Shown: in pieces, positions 9,233 to 18,083 of the stretch
How positions within the stretch are numbered: position 1 is the first letter of the stretch
Layout: every line of letters starts with the position of its first letter
From: Meridianimarinicoccus zhengii
GTDB lineage: Bacteria; Pseudomonadota; Alphaproteobacteria; Rhodobacterales; Rhodobacteraceae
Direction: 5' to 3'
Length of the DNA stretch: 46,443 nt
Assembly (NCBI RefSeq): GCF_003254465.1
Contig: NZ_QDFI01000032.1
Location: 1 to 46,443, forward strand
Made by a program: the position numbers and the translations under genes
The notes under the pieces: model-generated
The model's input: the letters and a program-made list of their open reading frames with translations, nothing else
The model's database searches: none
What the model was told of the DNA's origin: nothing

Positions 9233-9991
9233 CTACTCGAATTGCTCGCGCAGCAGCCGTTCCTCCAGCCCGTGGCCGGGATCGAACAGCAGCCGGTGCG
9301 CGACCATCGGCTCGCTCTCGATCTCCACCCACACGACGTCGCGCACCGACCGGCTGTCGGCATCGGCCATCACCGGGCGTTTCTCCGGCTCCAGCACGTC
9401 GAACCGCACCCGCGCCTTTTTCGGCAGCAGCGCCCCGCGCCAGCGGCGGGGCCGGAACGGTGCGATCGCCGTCAGCGCCAGCGCCTCCGCCCCGATGGGC
9501 AGGATCGGCCCATGCGCGGAATAGTTATAAGCCGTGGACCCCGCGGGCGTGCTCACCAGTGCCCCGTCGCAGACCAGTTCAGACAGCCGTTCACGCCCGT
9601 CTATGCTGATGCGCAGCCGCGCCGCCTGCGGGCCCGCGCGCAGCAGCGAAACCTCGTTGATCGCCAGCGCCCGCGTGATCGTGCCATCCATCGTGCCCGC
9701 CCGCATCGCCAACGGGTTGATGATCGTCTCCTCCGCCGCCGCAAGCCGCTGGTGCAGCCCGACGATGGAATACTCGTTCATCAGGAACCCGACGGTGCCG
9801 CGGTTCATGCCATAGGTCGGCACCGGCAGACGTTCGGTCCCGTGCAGGGTCTGCAACATGAACCCGTCGCCGCCCAGCGCCACGATGACCTCGGCATCCT
9901 CGGGCGCGACATGGCCGTACAGCGCCTTCAATTCCCGCTGCGCCGCCTGCGCCACGGGCGAGTCGCTCGCCAGAAACGATATCCTCTTCAT
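9233..9991 (-). CDS. nadK: NAD kinase
   Basis: Phosphorylates NAD to NADP using ATP or polyphosphate; cytoplasmic. The 252 residues include the diagnostic GGDGF motif near residue 40, the INEVSL block near residue 110 and the glycine-rich DGALVSTPAGSTAYNYSAHGP segment that binds NAD. Length fits the compact alphaproteobacterial form. The start ATG at 9989-9991 has only a weak GGGAC-like ribosome binding site. Directly upstream is a threefold 12-nt tandem repeat. It is divergent from glyA. Confidence 0.93.
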   Translation of the reverse strand: MKRISFLASDSPVAQAAQRELKALYGHVAPEDAEVIVALGGDGFMLQTLHGTERLPVPTYGMNRGTVGFLMNEYSIVGLHQRLAAAEETIINPLAMRAGTMDGTITRALAINEVSLLRAGPQAARLRISIDGRERLSELVCDGALVSTPAGSTAYNYSAHGPILPIGAEALALTAIAPFRPRRWRGALLPKKARVRFDVLEPEKRPVMADADSRSVRDVVWVEIESEPMVAHRLLFDPGHGLEERLLREQFE

Positions 9992-10005
9992 GTCCCGCGC
10001 CGTCC

Positions 10006-10041
10006 CGCCTGTCCGGCCGCCTGTCTGGCCGCCTGCCTGCC
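10006..10041. repeat. Three tandem 12-nt repeats between nadK and glyA
   Basis: Three contiguous 12-mers, CGCCTGTCCGGC, CGCCTGTCTGGC and CGCCTGCCTGCC, lie 15 nt upstream of the nadK start codon. The first two differ at one base; the third has three differences from the second. They could be slippage products or binding sites in the nadK leader. Confidence 0.6.
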
Positions 10042-10093
10042 CGCGCAGTGATGACCCCCGCTTCGCGCGAAAACAAGCCCCTGAAAGCCAACG

Positions 10094-10139
10094 GCATTTC
10101 GCAAATGAACCGGGATGCGTCCCTTACGGGCCTTTTTTT
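10094..10139 (+). promoter_or_regulatory. Candidate structured leader of glyA
   Basis: Before glyA there is a CATTT/AAATG inverted repeat (10095-10107), then overlapping short hairpins GGGA/TCCC (10112-10123) and CCC/GGG (10121-10130), then a run of seven T (10133-10139), ending 71 nt before the start codon. The overlapping stems followed by a T-run resemble an attenuator layout, but the stems are only 3-5 bp. This could equally be a weak terminator or chance. Confidence 0.25.
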
Positions 10140-10210
10140 GTCGCGGCCCGTGGACTACACAGCCGACAGGATCATTCGCCAGACGTTCTCCACAAGGAGG
10201 GTTGCACCCG

Positions 10211-11506
<1,296 letters not shown>

Positions 11507-11520
11507 AAGACACCGGTCGG

Positions 11521-11609
11521 AGGCGCCGGGTCAGGCCCGGCGCGCCGGTGCGCGGGCGCATCCACGTCACCACCCCATTCCCCGACGCGCCGGGCTTGAC
11601 CCGGCGCCT
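11521..11609. repeat. BIME-like pair of inverted GC palindromes after glyA
   Basis: The 24-nt arms at 11521-11544 and 11586-11609 are inverted copies of each other with a single mismatch. Each arm is itself a palindrome, with GCGCCGGG facing CCCGGCGC around a TCAGG or TCAAG-type centre. Palindromes of this kind (REP elements) are common between genes of alphaproteobacteria. Here two copies face each other 41 nt apart in the convergent glyA / 11697-12083 interval, where they may also stabilise or terminate transcripts. Confidence 0.75.
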
Positions 11610-11696
11610 CACTGGGGTGCCCGCAGCGCCGCGCCACGGCAAGACACGGTCATTCGGTCGCGCGATTCCCCCCGCGGCTCGACCGCGCCGACCGCC

Positions 11697-12083
11697 CTAT
11701 CCCGCGCCGGGGCCGATCATGCCCCGCCACGCAAGGAACCAGACCAGCGCGGCGAAGAACACCAGCAGCCCGAACACGATCCCGGCCAACTGGCCGAGGA
11801 ACCGATCCCGCCGTGCCCTTGCCGGGTCCATCCCCTGCACGTGCCGCTGCAGCATCCGCGCCTCGCGCCGCAGTTGCGCGCGGTCCACCAGATGCCGCAG
11901 CTTCGGGTGCGCGGCCATCGTCTCGGCCAGCACAAGGTCGTCCGCCGCCCGGCCCAGCCGCCCCGGCAACAGCCGCCCCGCCCGCGCCCGCAGCGTCGCC
12001 AGATCGTCACCCGGCACGTCGAGCTTGCGTCCCAGATGCCGCGCCAGCGTGTCGTTGCGCGCCTTGATACCCTTCACCGCCAT
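11697..12083 (-). CDS. Hypothetical protein with C-terminal membrane anchor
   Basis: The 128-residue protein is not recognised. The first 100 residues are highly charged and arginine-rich, likely helical (LRARAGRLLPGRLGRAADD, LRREARMLQRHVQGMD). They are followed by one strong transmembrane segment (about 103-121, QLAGIVFGLLVFFAALVWFL) and a short tail. This suggests a tail-anchored inner-membrane protein with a cytoplasmic helical domain. The start at 12083 (MAVKG) was preferred; a longer frame begins in the 11-nt repeat array at 12103-12135 and adds ten residues. It is divergent from the alpha/beta hydrolase, sharing an upstream region that contains that array. Confidence 0.65.
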   Translation of the reverse strand: MAVKGIKARNDTLARHLGRKLDVPGDDLATLRARAGRLLPGRLGRAADDLVLAETMAAHPKLRHLVDRAQLRREARMLQRHVQGMDPARARRDRFLGQLAGIVFGLLVFFAALVWFLAWRGMIGPGAG

Positions 12084-12102
12084 CGCTGCCCGCCCTGTCA
12101 CC

Positions 12103-12135
12103 GAGTCATACAAGAGTCATACGCGAGTCATATGC
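12103..12135. repeat. Tandem 11-nt repeat array 1 (GAGTCATAYNN x3)
   Basis: Three contiguous 11-mers: GAGTCATACAA, GAGTCATACGC and GAGTCATATGC, followed by a degenerate fourth, GGGTCCGAC. The same unit recurs in arrays at 31661-31693 and 45597-45640. The 11-nt period is about one helical turn, so units face the same side of the DNA. Array 1 lies between two divergent genes, 26 nt upstream of the -35 box at 12162. Confidence 0.85.
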
Positions 12136-12161
12136 GGGTCCGACAGTCGTTTCGGGCCGCC

Positions 12162-12190
12162 TTGACCCCGGCTCGCCCGCCCCGGATAAC
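12162..12190 (+). promoter_or_regulatory. Predicted sigma-70 promoter of the alpha/beta hydrolase gene
   Basis: TTGACC (12162-12167), 17-nt spacer, GATAAC (12185-12190), 27 nt before the ATG at 12218. The elements match 5/6 and 4/6 of consensus with ideal spacing. The upstream 11-nt repeat array would sit at about -60 to -95 relative to the start of transcription. Confidence 0.6.
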
Positions 12191-12217
12191 GCTGGGCGAC
12201 AGACCGAAGGACCGATC

Positions 12218-12997
12218 ATGCTGGCCACCACCACCCATGGCGACGCACCCGACAGCGTCCGCCCGCTCCTGATCGTGCACGGCCTATTCGGGTCGGCGCG
12301 CAATTGGGGCGTGATCGCCCGGAACCTTGCCAAACATCGCCGGGTGCTGACCGTCGACATGCGCAACCATGGCGCAAGCGATTGGAAAGAGAGCCATACC
12401 TACGCCGACATGGCCGGGGATCTGGCCGAGGTGATCGACGCCCATGGCGGCACGGCGGACGTGCTGGGCCATTCCATGGGCGGCAAGGCAGCGATGTGGC
12501 TGGCGTTGACCCGGCCCGAAACGGTCGCCCGGCTCATCGTCGCCGACATCGCGCCCGTGGCCTACACCCATACCCAGATGAAGTATCTTCAGGCGATGAA
12601 GGCCCTCGATCTTGATGGCATCACGTCCCGGTCAGACGCCGACCGCGCCCTGCGGCCCGAGGTGCCCGAACTCGCCATCCGGGCTTTCCTGCTGCAATCG
12701 CTGGACGTTGCCGAAAAGCGCTGGCGACTGAACCTCGACGCGCTCGAACGCGACATGGCGGCGATCATGGATTTCCCCGAGACCGAAGCCACCTTCGACA
12801 AGCCGACCCTGTTCCTCGCCGGCGGCACGTCGGACTATGTCCGGCCCGATCACCGCCCGGCGATGCGGCGCCTGTTCCCGAACCACCGGCTCGTCAAGAT
12901 CCCCGGCGCAAACCACTGGCTGCACGCGGAAAAGCCCCGCGATTTCGAAGCCGCGGTCAACGCGTGGCTCGACGCGACCGCCGATCAGGCGTCGTAG
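12218..12997 (+). CDS. Alpha/beta fold hydrolase (YbfF-like esterase)
   Basis: The 259-residue serine hydrolase of the esterase YbfF type has an oxyanion-hole segment HGLFGSARNWG near residue 21, DMRNHGASD near residue 47, the nucleophile elbow GHSMGG near residue 86, an acid in the GGTSDYV region near residue 205 and the catalytic His in GANHWLHAEKP near residue 233. It is expected to act on short acyl esters in the cytoplasm; the physiological substrate is unknown. It overlaps the convergent small membrane protein gene by 13 nt. A predicted promoter and an 11-nt repeat array lie upstream. Confidence 0.88.
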   Translation: MLATTTHGDAPDSVRPLLIVHGLFGSARNWGVIARNLAKHRRVLTVDMRNHGASDWKESHTYADMAGDLAEVIDAHGGTADVLGHSMGGKAAMWLALTRPETVARLIVADIAPVAYTHTQMKYLQAMKALDLDGITSRSDADRALRPEVPELAIRAFLLQSLDVAEKRWRLNLDALERDMAAIMDFPETEATFDKPTLFLAGGTSDYVRPDHRPAMRRLFPNHRLVKIPGANHWLHAEKPRDFEAAVNAWLDATADQAS

Positions 12998-13167
12998 AGC
13001 CGCCGCGCCACGAGCCAAGCCACCGGCAACCCGGCCAGTCCGCCGATCACGGCGGCCCAGATGATACCCTGCGCATCGTCATGGCCAGCCACAAGCGCGA
13101 AAACGATCGCGCTACCGGCCAGCGTGGTGCCGATCAGCGAATAGAGAATGGATGCAAGTCGCAGCAT
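12985..13167 (-). CDS. Small membrane protein (Rhodobacteraceae type often labelled 'CTP synthetase')
   Basis: The 60-residue protein is made of two transmembrane helices (about 5-27 and 33-54) separated by the polar AGHDDAQG turn, with an ARRLYDA tail. Short proteins of this pattern (MLRLA...GTTLAGS...LPVAWLVARRL) recur in Rhodobacteraceae and are often mislabelled CTP synthetase in databases; there is no PyrG sequence here. The start at 13167 has CTGGAG about 7 nt upstream. Longer upstream frames lose the pattern. Function unknown. Confidence 0.7.
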   Translation of the reverse strand: MLRLASILYSLIGTTLAGSAIVFALVAGHDDAQGIIWAAVIGGLAGLPVAWLVARRLYDA

Positions 13168-13260
13168 GGGTATGCTCCAGTTCAAAAGCCCAGTGACGGA
13201 TATGCGATAGCCGTCCATGCTGCGCCCCGCCTTGATCTGTGTCAGACAGGACCGGTTGGC

Positions 13261-13276
13261 GTTTCGCGCACGAAAC
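13261..13276. promoter_or_regulatory. Inverted repeat upstream of the ABC/gamma-glutamylation operon
   Basis: A perfect 6-bp inverted repeat, GTTTCG - CGCA - CGAAAC, lies in the 242-nt gene-free region before the operon. It ends 133 nt before the ATPase start. It is a candidate operator; the rest of this gap shows nothing I can name apart from the ribosome binding site. Confidence 0.35.
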
Positions 13277-13409
13277 CTGCCGCGTCTGACCAAGCCATGT
13301 CTGCCCGATTTTCACACGACTGGCCGTTTTTTCGCCGCGTCACCGCCGGAAGGCATTGCAAAGCGCCGCGGTTTCTTCCCAAATCCCCCGGCGAGAACAA
13401 GGAGCCCGC

Positions 13410-14186
13410 GTGACCGAAACCCCGCCCGTCATCGAGATCCGCAACCTGCACAAGGCCTATGGCGCGCTCGAGGTGCTGAAGGGCGTGTCGGTCACGGCCG
13501 ACCGGGGCAACGTCGTGTCGCTGATCGGGTCGTCGGGATCGGGCAAATCCACGCTCCTGCGCTGCTGCAACCTGCTCGAAGACAGCCAGTCGGGCGAGAT
13601 CCTGTTCGACGGGGATCCGATCCGCTGGAAGGGCACCGGCCATGGCCGCGCCCCCGCCGACCCGAAACAGGTGCTGCGCGTGCGCACGAACCTGTCCATG
13701 GTGTTCCAGCAATTCAACCTGTGGGCGCACATGACGATCCTCGAAAACGTCATGGAGGCCCCGGTGACCGTGCTGCGCCACGACCGCGCCACGGTCGAAT
13801 CCCGCGCCCGCGCGCTGCTCGACAAGGTCGGCATCGGCGACAAGTGCGACGTCTACCCGGCGCAACTGTCGGGCGGCCAGCAGCAGCGCGCGGCCATCGC
13901 GCGGGCGCTCTGCATGGAACCGCAGGCGCTTCTGTTCGACGAACCGACCTCTGCGCTCGACCCGGAACTGGAGCAGGAGGTCGTACGCGTCATCAAGGGC
14001 CTCGCAGCCGAGGGGCGCACCATGATGATCGTGACCCATGACATGCGCATGGCCGCCGACATGTCGAGCCACGTGATCTTCCTGCACCAAGGCCTGATCG
14101 AGGAAGAGGGCCCGCCCGACGCACTGTTCGGCGCGCCGCGCTCGGCCCGGCTGAAACAGTTCCTGTCCCACTCCGCCCCGGCCTGA
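13410..14186 (+). CDS. Polar amino-acid ABC transporter, ATP-binding subunit (HisP/GlnQ type)
   Basis: ATPase energising the importer formed with the next three genes. The 258 residues show Walker A GSSGSGKST (about residue 40), a Q-loop in MVFQQFNLW, the signature LSGGQQQRAAIARAL, Walker B ALLFDEPTSALDPE and the H-loop IVTHD. The HisP-like insertion between Walker A and the Q-loop (DPKQVLRVRTNLS) supports the polar amino-acid uptake class. It starts at GTG 13410 with AAGGAG 5 nt upstream; an upstream ATG frame lacks a site. First gene of a long operon in which the downstream genes are 1-64 nt apart or overlapping. Confidence 0.92.
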   Translation: MTETPPVIEIRNLHKAYGALEVLKGVSVTADRGNVVSLIGSSGSGKSTLLRCCNLLEDSQSGEILFDGDPIRWKGTGHGRAPADPKQVLRVRTNLSMVFQQFNLWAHMTILENVMEAPVTVLRHDRATVESRARALLDKVGIGDKCDVYPAQLSGGQQQRAAIARALCMEPQALLFDEPTSALDPELEQEVVRVIKGLAAEGRTMMIVTHDMRMAADMSSHVIFLHQGLIEEEGPPDALFGAPRSARLKQFLSHSAPA

Positions 14187-14217
14187 CGGGGCCACTTTCA
14201 TCAACAGGGGAAACACG

Positions 14218-14937
14218 ATGAAGACACTCGCACTTGCCACCGCTTTCGCAGCACTGACCGCCGGGGCCGCCATGGCCCAGGACGTGGTGCGCATGGGCAC
14301 CGAAGGCGCCTACCCGCCCTACAACTTCATCAATGACGCGGGCGAGATCGACGGATTCGAACGCGAACTTGGCGACGAGTTGTGCGCGCGGGCGGAACTG
14401 ACCTGCGAATGGGTCACGAACGACTGGGACAGCATCATCCCGAACCTCGTGTCCGGCAACTACGACACGATCATCGCGGGCATGTCGATCACGCCCGAAC
14501 GGGAAGAGGTGATCGATTTCACCCAGCCCTATTCCCGCCCCGACCCGTCCGCCGTCGCGTCGATGATCGACGGGCTGGACCTGTCCGACGCGATCATCGC
14601 CGCGCAGACCGGCACGATCCAGGCGGGCTACGTGACCGAGATCGGCGCGACGCTGGTGGAATTCGCAAGCCCCGATGAAACCGTCGCCGCCGTCCGCAAC
14701 GGCGAGGTGGACGCGGTCATCGCCGACAAGGCGTTCCTGGAGGCCATCGTGGCCGAAGACCCCGACCTGATGTTCGTGGGCGAGGATATCCTGCTCGGCG
14801 GCGGCATGGGGCTGGGCATCCGCGAAAGCGACCCGGAGCTGAAGGCGACCTTCGACGCCGCGATCCAGTCGATGAAGGACGACGGCTCGCTCAACGCGCT
14901 GATCGAGAAATGGCTGCCCGGCAGCGCGACGTTCTGA
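14218..14937 (+). CDS. Polar amino-acid ABC transporter, periplasmic binding protein
   Basis: The 239-residue family 3 solute-binding protein has a signal peptide (residues 1-21, MKTLALATAFAALTAGAAMA, cut before QDVV). Conserved features are EGAYPPYNF, GMSITPEREEVIDFTQPY and DAVIAD. In structurally known LAO/HisJ-type proteins the Arg of TPERE binds the ligand alpha-carboxylate and the Asp of the DAVIAD block binds the alpha-amine; both are kept. The ligand is therefore probably an amino acid or amino-acid conjugate (arginine, ornithine, lysine, opine) rather than a simple diamine. RBS AGGGGAA precedes the ATG. Confidence 0.9.
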   Translation: MKTLALATAFAALTAGAAMAQDVVRMGTEGAYPPYNFINDAGEIDGFERELGDELCARAELTCEWVTNDWDSIIPNLVSGNYDTIIAGMSITPEREEVIDFTQPYSRPDPSAVASMIDGLDLSDAIIAAQTGTIQAGYVTEIGATLVEFASPDETVAAVRNGEVDAVIADKAFLEAIVAEDPDLMFVGEDILLGGGMGLGIRESDPELKATFDAAIQSMKDDGSLNALIEKWLPGSATF

Positions 14938-15001
14938 TCCTTCCGTGCGGCGCCGGGAACCTGCCTCCCGGCGCCGCCCCTGACCCGAGACATCCCCGCC
15001 C

Positions 15002-15883
15002 GTGTTCGCCTTTTGCACCGATCCCGCGACGCTCGACACGCTGCCATGGTTCGCGTGCTATCTGACCAATGGCAAGCACATGGCATTCTACGCGTCCTTC
15101 GGGACGGTGCTGCTGTTGCTGGCGATCACGGCGCCCGTGGCGCTCCTGTTCGGGTTCGGCGGCGCGGTCGCCAGCCGGTCGCGGGTCGCGCCCTTGCGCT
15201 GGTTCGGGGTCGGCTACACGTCGATGGTGCGCGGCATCCCGGATATCGCGTTCTTCCTGTTCGTGCCCATAGCACTCGACCAGGGGCTGGAATGGCTGCG
15301 CCACCACGCACGCTGCCCGGACTGGTCCGAACCGATCCGGCGCGGCAACGATTTCGTCGTCTGCGACGCGGCCAAGCTGCCCCTGTCCACCGCCGATGCA
15401 TGGGTGCATGACGCCTATGGCTTTGCCACCGCCGTCGTCGCCTTCGCCGTCGTCTTCGGGGCCTTCGCCGCCAATGTCCTCAGCGGCGCGATGCAGGCCG
15501 TGCCGCGCGCGCAGATGGAAACCGCCGAGGCATACGGCATGTCGCGCAGGCAAGCGTTCTGGCGCATTCTCGTGCCGCAGATGTGGGTCTATGCCCTGCC
15601 CGGCCTGTCGAACCTGTGGCAGATCCTCGTCAAGGCGACGCCGCTGCTGTTCCTGCTGGGGGTGGAAGACATCGTCTACTGGGCGCGCGAGCTGGGCGGC
15701 GCCAAGACCACCATCTTCGAATACCCCCATCCCGACTGGCGGCTGTGGTATTTCCTGTTCCTGCTGGTCTTCTACCTCGCGCTCACGCAAGCCTCGGAAA
15801 CCGTCTTCGCGCGGATCATGCGGCGCCTGTCGGTCGGGCAGGCCACGGCGGCGGGCGACGCGCTGCGCAAGGCCGCGGCATGA
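15002..15883 (+). CDS. Polar amino-acid ABC transporter, permease subunit 1
   Basis: The 293-residue inner-membrane permease of the HisQM class has about five hydrophobic helices and the cytoplasmic coupling (EAA) loop ETAEAYGMSRRQAFWRI near residue 175. Unusual for the family, it carries an extra segment of about 45 residues between helices (about 95-140, polar, with two Cys in RCPDW and VVCDA), predicted to lie in the periplasm where it could form a disulfide and contact the binding protein. The start is GTG 15002 with no strong ribosome binding site. Its stop overlaps the next permease ATG by 4 nt (ATGA). Confidence 0.88.
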   Translation: MFAFCTDPATLDTLPWFACYLTNGKHMAFYASFGTVLLLLAITAPVALLFGFGGAVASRSRVAPLRWFGVGYTSMVRGIPDIAFFLFVPIALDQGLEWLRHHARCPDWSEPIRRGNDFVVCDAAKLPLSTADAWVHDAYGFATAVVAFAVVFGAFAANVLSGAMQAVPRAQMETAEAYGMSRRQAFWRILVPQMWVYALPGLSNLWQILVKATPLLFLLGVEDIVYWARELGGAKTTIFEYPHPDWRLWYFLFLLVFYLALTQASETVFARIMRRLSVGQATAAGDALRKAAA

Positions 15884-16710
15884 GCTGCTGGCAGACCATC
15901 CAGGATTACGGGCTGCGGTCGCTCGGGATCGGCGAACGGCTGCTGCCGCGGGCCGACATCACGCTCTGCGAGCAGTTCACCCTGATCGGGTCCGGCATGA
16001 TCTGGAACGTCTATTTCGGCGTGCTGGCGCTGGCGGCGGGGTTCTTCCTGTCCGTGGCGCTGGCCATGGGCAAGGCGCACCCGGCCCCCGCCATCCGCAA
16101 GCCCTGCGACTGGTTCGTGTTCGCCTTCCGTGGCTCGCCGCTGTTCATCCAGTTCTTCCTCGCCTACGAGGCGCTGACGCTGCTGCCGCGCACGGGCATC
16201 CCCCTGCCGCTGGGCCTGATGCTCGAAACGTCCTGGGTCACGCGGGCCTGGGCGGGCGCGCTGCTGGTGCTGTTCTTCAACACCTCCGCCTATGCCGCCG
16301 AGATCTTCCACGGCGCGCTGAAATCCATCCCGCGCGGCGAATCCGAAGCCGCGGACGCTTACGGCATGGCGGGCTGGACAAAGTTCCGGCGCATCACCTT
16401 TCCCACGATGCTGAGGCTCGCGTGGCCCGGCTACACGAACGAGGCGATCTTCCTGTTCCACGCCACCGCGCTGGTGTTCTTTTCCAGCTTCCCGGCGTGG
16501 CGGCAGCAGGGCGACGCGCTCTACTATGCCAGCTATTTCGCGGACCGGACCTTCAACCCGTTCGTGCCCTACCCGATCTTCGCCTTCTACTTCATACTGC
16601 TGACGGTGATCGTCATCACAATCTTCGGGCGCATCAACCGCCGCCTGAACCGGCATCTGGCACCCGCAGCACGCCCCCGCCTGCGCATCCGCCCGCAACT
16701 GGTACGCTGA
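15880..16710 (+). CDS. Polar amino-acid ABC transporter, permease subunit 2
   Basis: The 276-residue permease partner shows helices at about 45-65, 75-110, 125-145, 195-215 and 240-260, and the EAA loop ESEAADAYGMAGWTKFRRI. With subunit 1 it makes the heterodimeric channel. The ATG overlaps the previous stop (ATGA), indicating translational coupling. One base separates its stop from the next start, that of a glutamine-synthetase-like gene, so transporter and catabolic enzymes are one transcription unit. Confidence 0.88.
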   Translation: MSCWQTIQDYGLRSLGIGERLLPRADITLCEQFTLIGSGMIWNVYFGVLALAAGFFLSVALAMGKAHPAPAIRKPCDWFVFAFRGSPLFIQFFLAYEALTLLPRTGIPLPLGLMLETSWVTRAWAGALLVLFFNTSAYAAEIFHGALKSIPRGESEAADAYGMAGWTKFRRITFPTMLRLAWPGYTNEAIFLFHATALVFFSSFPAWRQQGDALYYASYFADRTFNPFVPYPIFAFYFILLTVIVITIFGRINRRLNRHLAPAARPRLRIRPQLVR

Positions 16711-16711
16711 G

Positions 16712-18025
16712 ATGGAGATCGACGCGGCCAGCCTGCGCACCGCCTGCGCAGACCTGAACGGCCAGATGCGCGGCAAGCGCCTGCCCGCCCGTCACGCGGC
16801 AAAGCTGGAATTCGCGGGCCAGCGGATGCCGCTGTCGGCGCTGTCGCTCGACCTGTGGGGGCGGGATATCGAGGGCAGCCCGCTGGTTCTTGCGTCCGGG
16901 GACACGGACGGGCAAGTGCGCGTGACCGAACGCGGGCCGGTGCCGATGCCGTGGCTCGACTCAGCGCCCCTGCTGTTCCCGATGTGGATGTTCACCGAAG
17001 ACGGCCGCCCCTTCGACGGCTGCCCGCGCCACGCGCTGGCCCGCGTGCTGGCGCGGTACGCGAAACACGGCTGGAAGGTCACGGCGGCGACCGAGCTGGA
17101 ATTCACGCTGCTGGACGCGGCGGGTGGCACGCTGGACACGGTGCGCGACCCGGTCACGGGTCATCCGCTGCGTGGCGGGGACATCAACGGGATCGACGCG
17201 CTCGACACCTTCGCGCGGTTCTTCGACGATCTCTATGCCGGGGCGGAGGCGATGGGCATCCCCGCGCAGACCGCATCGTCCGAGGCGGGGGTGGGCCAGT
17301 TCGAACTGACCCTAGACCACGGACCCGCCATGCGGATGGCCGACGACACGTGGCTCGCAAAGGCACTGATCCGCGGAATGGCCCGCAAGCACGGGATGGC
17401 GGCGACGTTCCTCGCCAAGCCCTTTGCCCAGGACAGCGGCAACGGGATGCATGTGCATGTATCCGTCACCGACGCGCACAAGCAGAACGTGTTCGACAAC
17501 GGGCTTCAGGCGGGCAGCGGCGTGCTGAAGCAGGCGGTGGCGGGGTGCCTATCGGGGATGCCCGGCGCGATGCTGATCTTCGCGCCGCACGCGAACAGCT
17601 ATGCGCGTTTCGCGCCCGGCAGCCACGCCCCAACCGGTGCATCCTGGGGGTACGAGAACCGCACGGCGGCGATCCGCATCCCCGGCGGCGATCCGGCCGC
17701 ACGGCGGCTGGAACACCGGATGCCGGGCGGCGACACGAACCCTTACCTCGTGCTGGCCGCGATCCTTGGTGCCGCGCTGAACGGGGTGGAAGACGACGTG
17801 ACCCCGCCCCCGCCCGTGATGGGCAATGCCTATGCGCAAGCCATCCTGAAGGTGCCCACGGACTGGGACGAGGCGATCGCACGGTTCGAGACCTCGCCGC
17901 GCATGGCCCGCGTGTTCCCCAAGCTTCTGATCGACATGCTGGTGCGCGTGAAGCGGCAGGAACAACGCCGCACCGCCACGCTGGAGCATGACGCCGCCGC
18001 GTGGCTGTGCCATGACCGCGTCTGA
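16712..18025 (+). CDS. Glutamine synthetase-like gamma-glutamyl amine ligase (PuuA/GlnT family), copy 1
   Basis: ATP-dependent ligase predicted to join the glutamate gamma-carboxyl to an amine. The 437 residues contain ATELEFTLLD near residue 128 (metal-binding Glu), SSEAGVGQFEL near residue 190, the ATP/metal motif FLAKPFAQDSGNGMHVHVS near residue 230, a glutamate-site block HANSYARFAPGSHAP near residue 290 and ENRTAAIRIPGG near residue 312. It is closer to the gamma-glutamylpolyamine synthetase group than to biosynthetic GlnA, and it lacks the GlnA adenylylation tyrosine loop as far as I can see. A second ligase of this family lies two genes downstream. Substrate not determinable. Confidence 0.83.
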   Translation: MEIDAASLRTACADLNGQMRGKRLPARHAAKLEFAGQRMPLSALSLDLWGRDIEGSPLVLASGDTDGQVRVTERGPVPMPWLDSAPLLFPMWMFTEDGRPFDGCPRHALARVLARYAKHGWKVTAATELEFTLLDAAGGTLDTVRDPVTGHPLRGGDINGIDALDTFARFFDDLYAGAEAMGIPAQTASSEAGVGQFELTLDHGPAMRMADDTWLAKALIRGMARKHGMAATFLAKPFAQDSGNGMHVHVSVTDAHKQNVFDNGLQAGSGVLKQAVAGCLSGMPGAMLIFAPHANSYARFAPGSHAPTGASWGYENRTAAIRIPGGDPAARRLEHRMPGGDTNPYLVLAAILGAALNGVEDDVTPPPPVMGNAYAQAILKVPTDWDEAIARFETSPRMARVFPKLLIDMLVRVKRQEQRRTATLEHDAAAWLCHDRV

Positions 18026-18083
18026 CGCTGGACGCGGCCCGCGCGCGGGGTTAGCCTGCGGCATCTCCGACAATGAGGCCCCG

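Noticed and set aside
10048-10210. Possible leader peptide before glyA starting at an ATG at 10048
   Set aside because: The frame runs on into glyA out of phase, with no ribosome binding site and no regulatory codon run.
12103-12135. Whether the 11-nt array is coding (it encodes ESYKSH-like peptides and begins a longer frame of the 11697 gene)
   Set aside because: An 11-nt period does not preserve a frame, and the same array occurs in unrelated intergenic regions.
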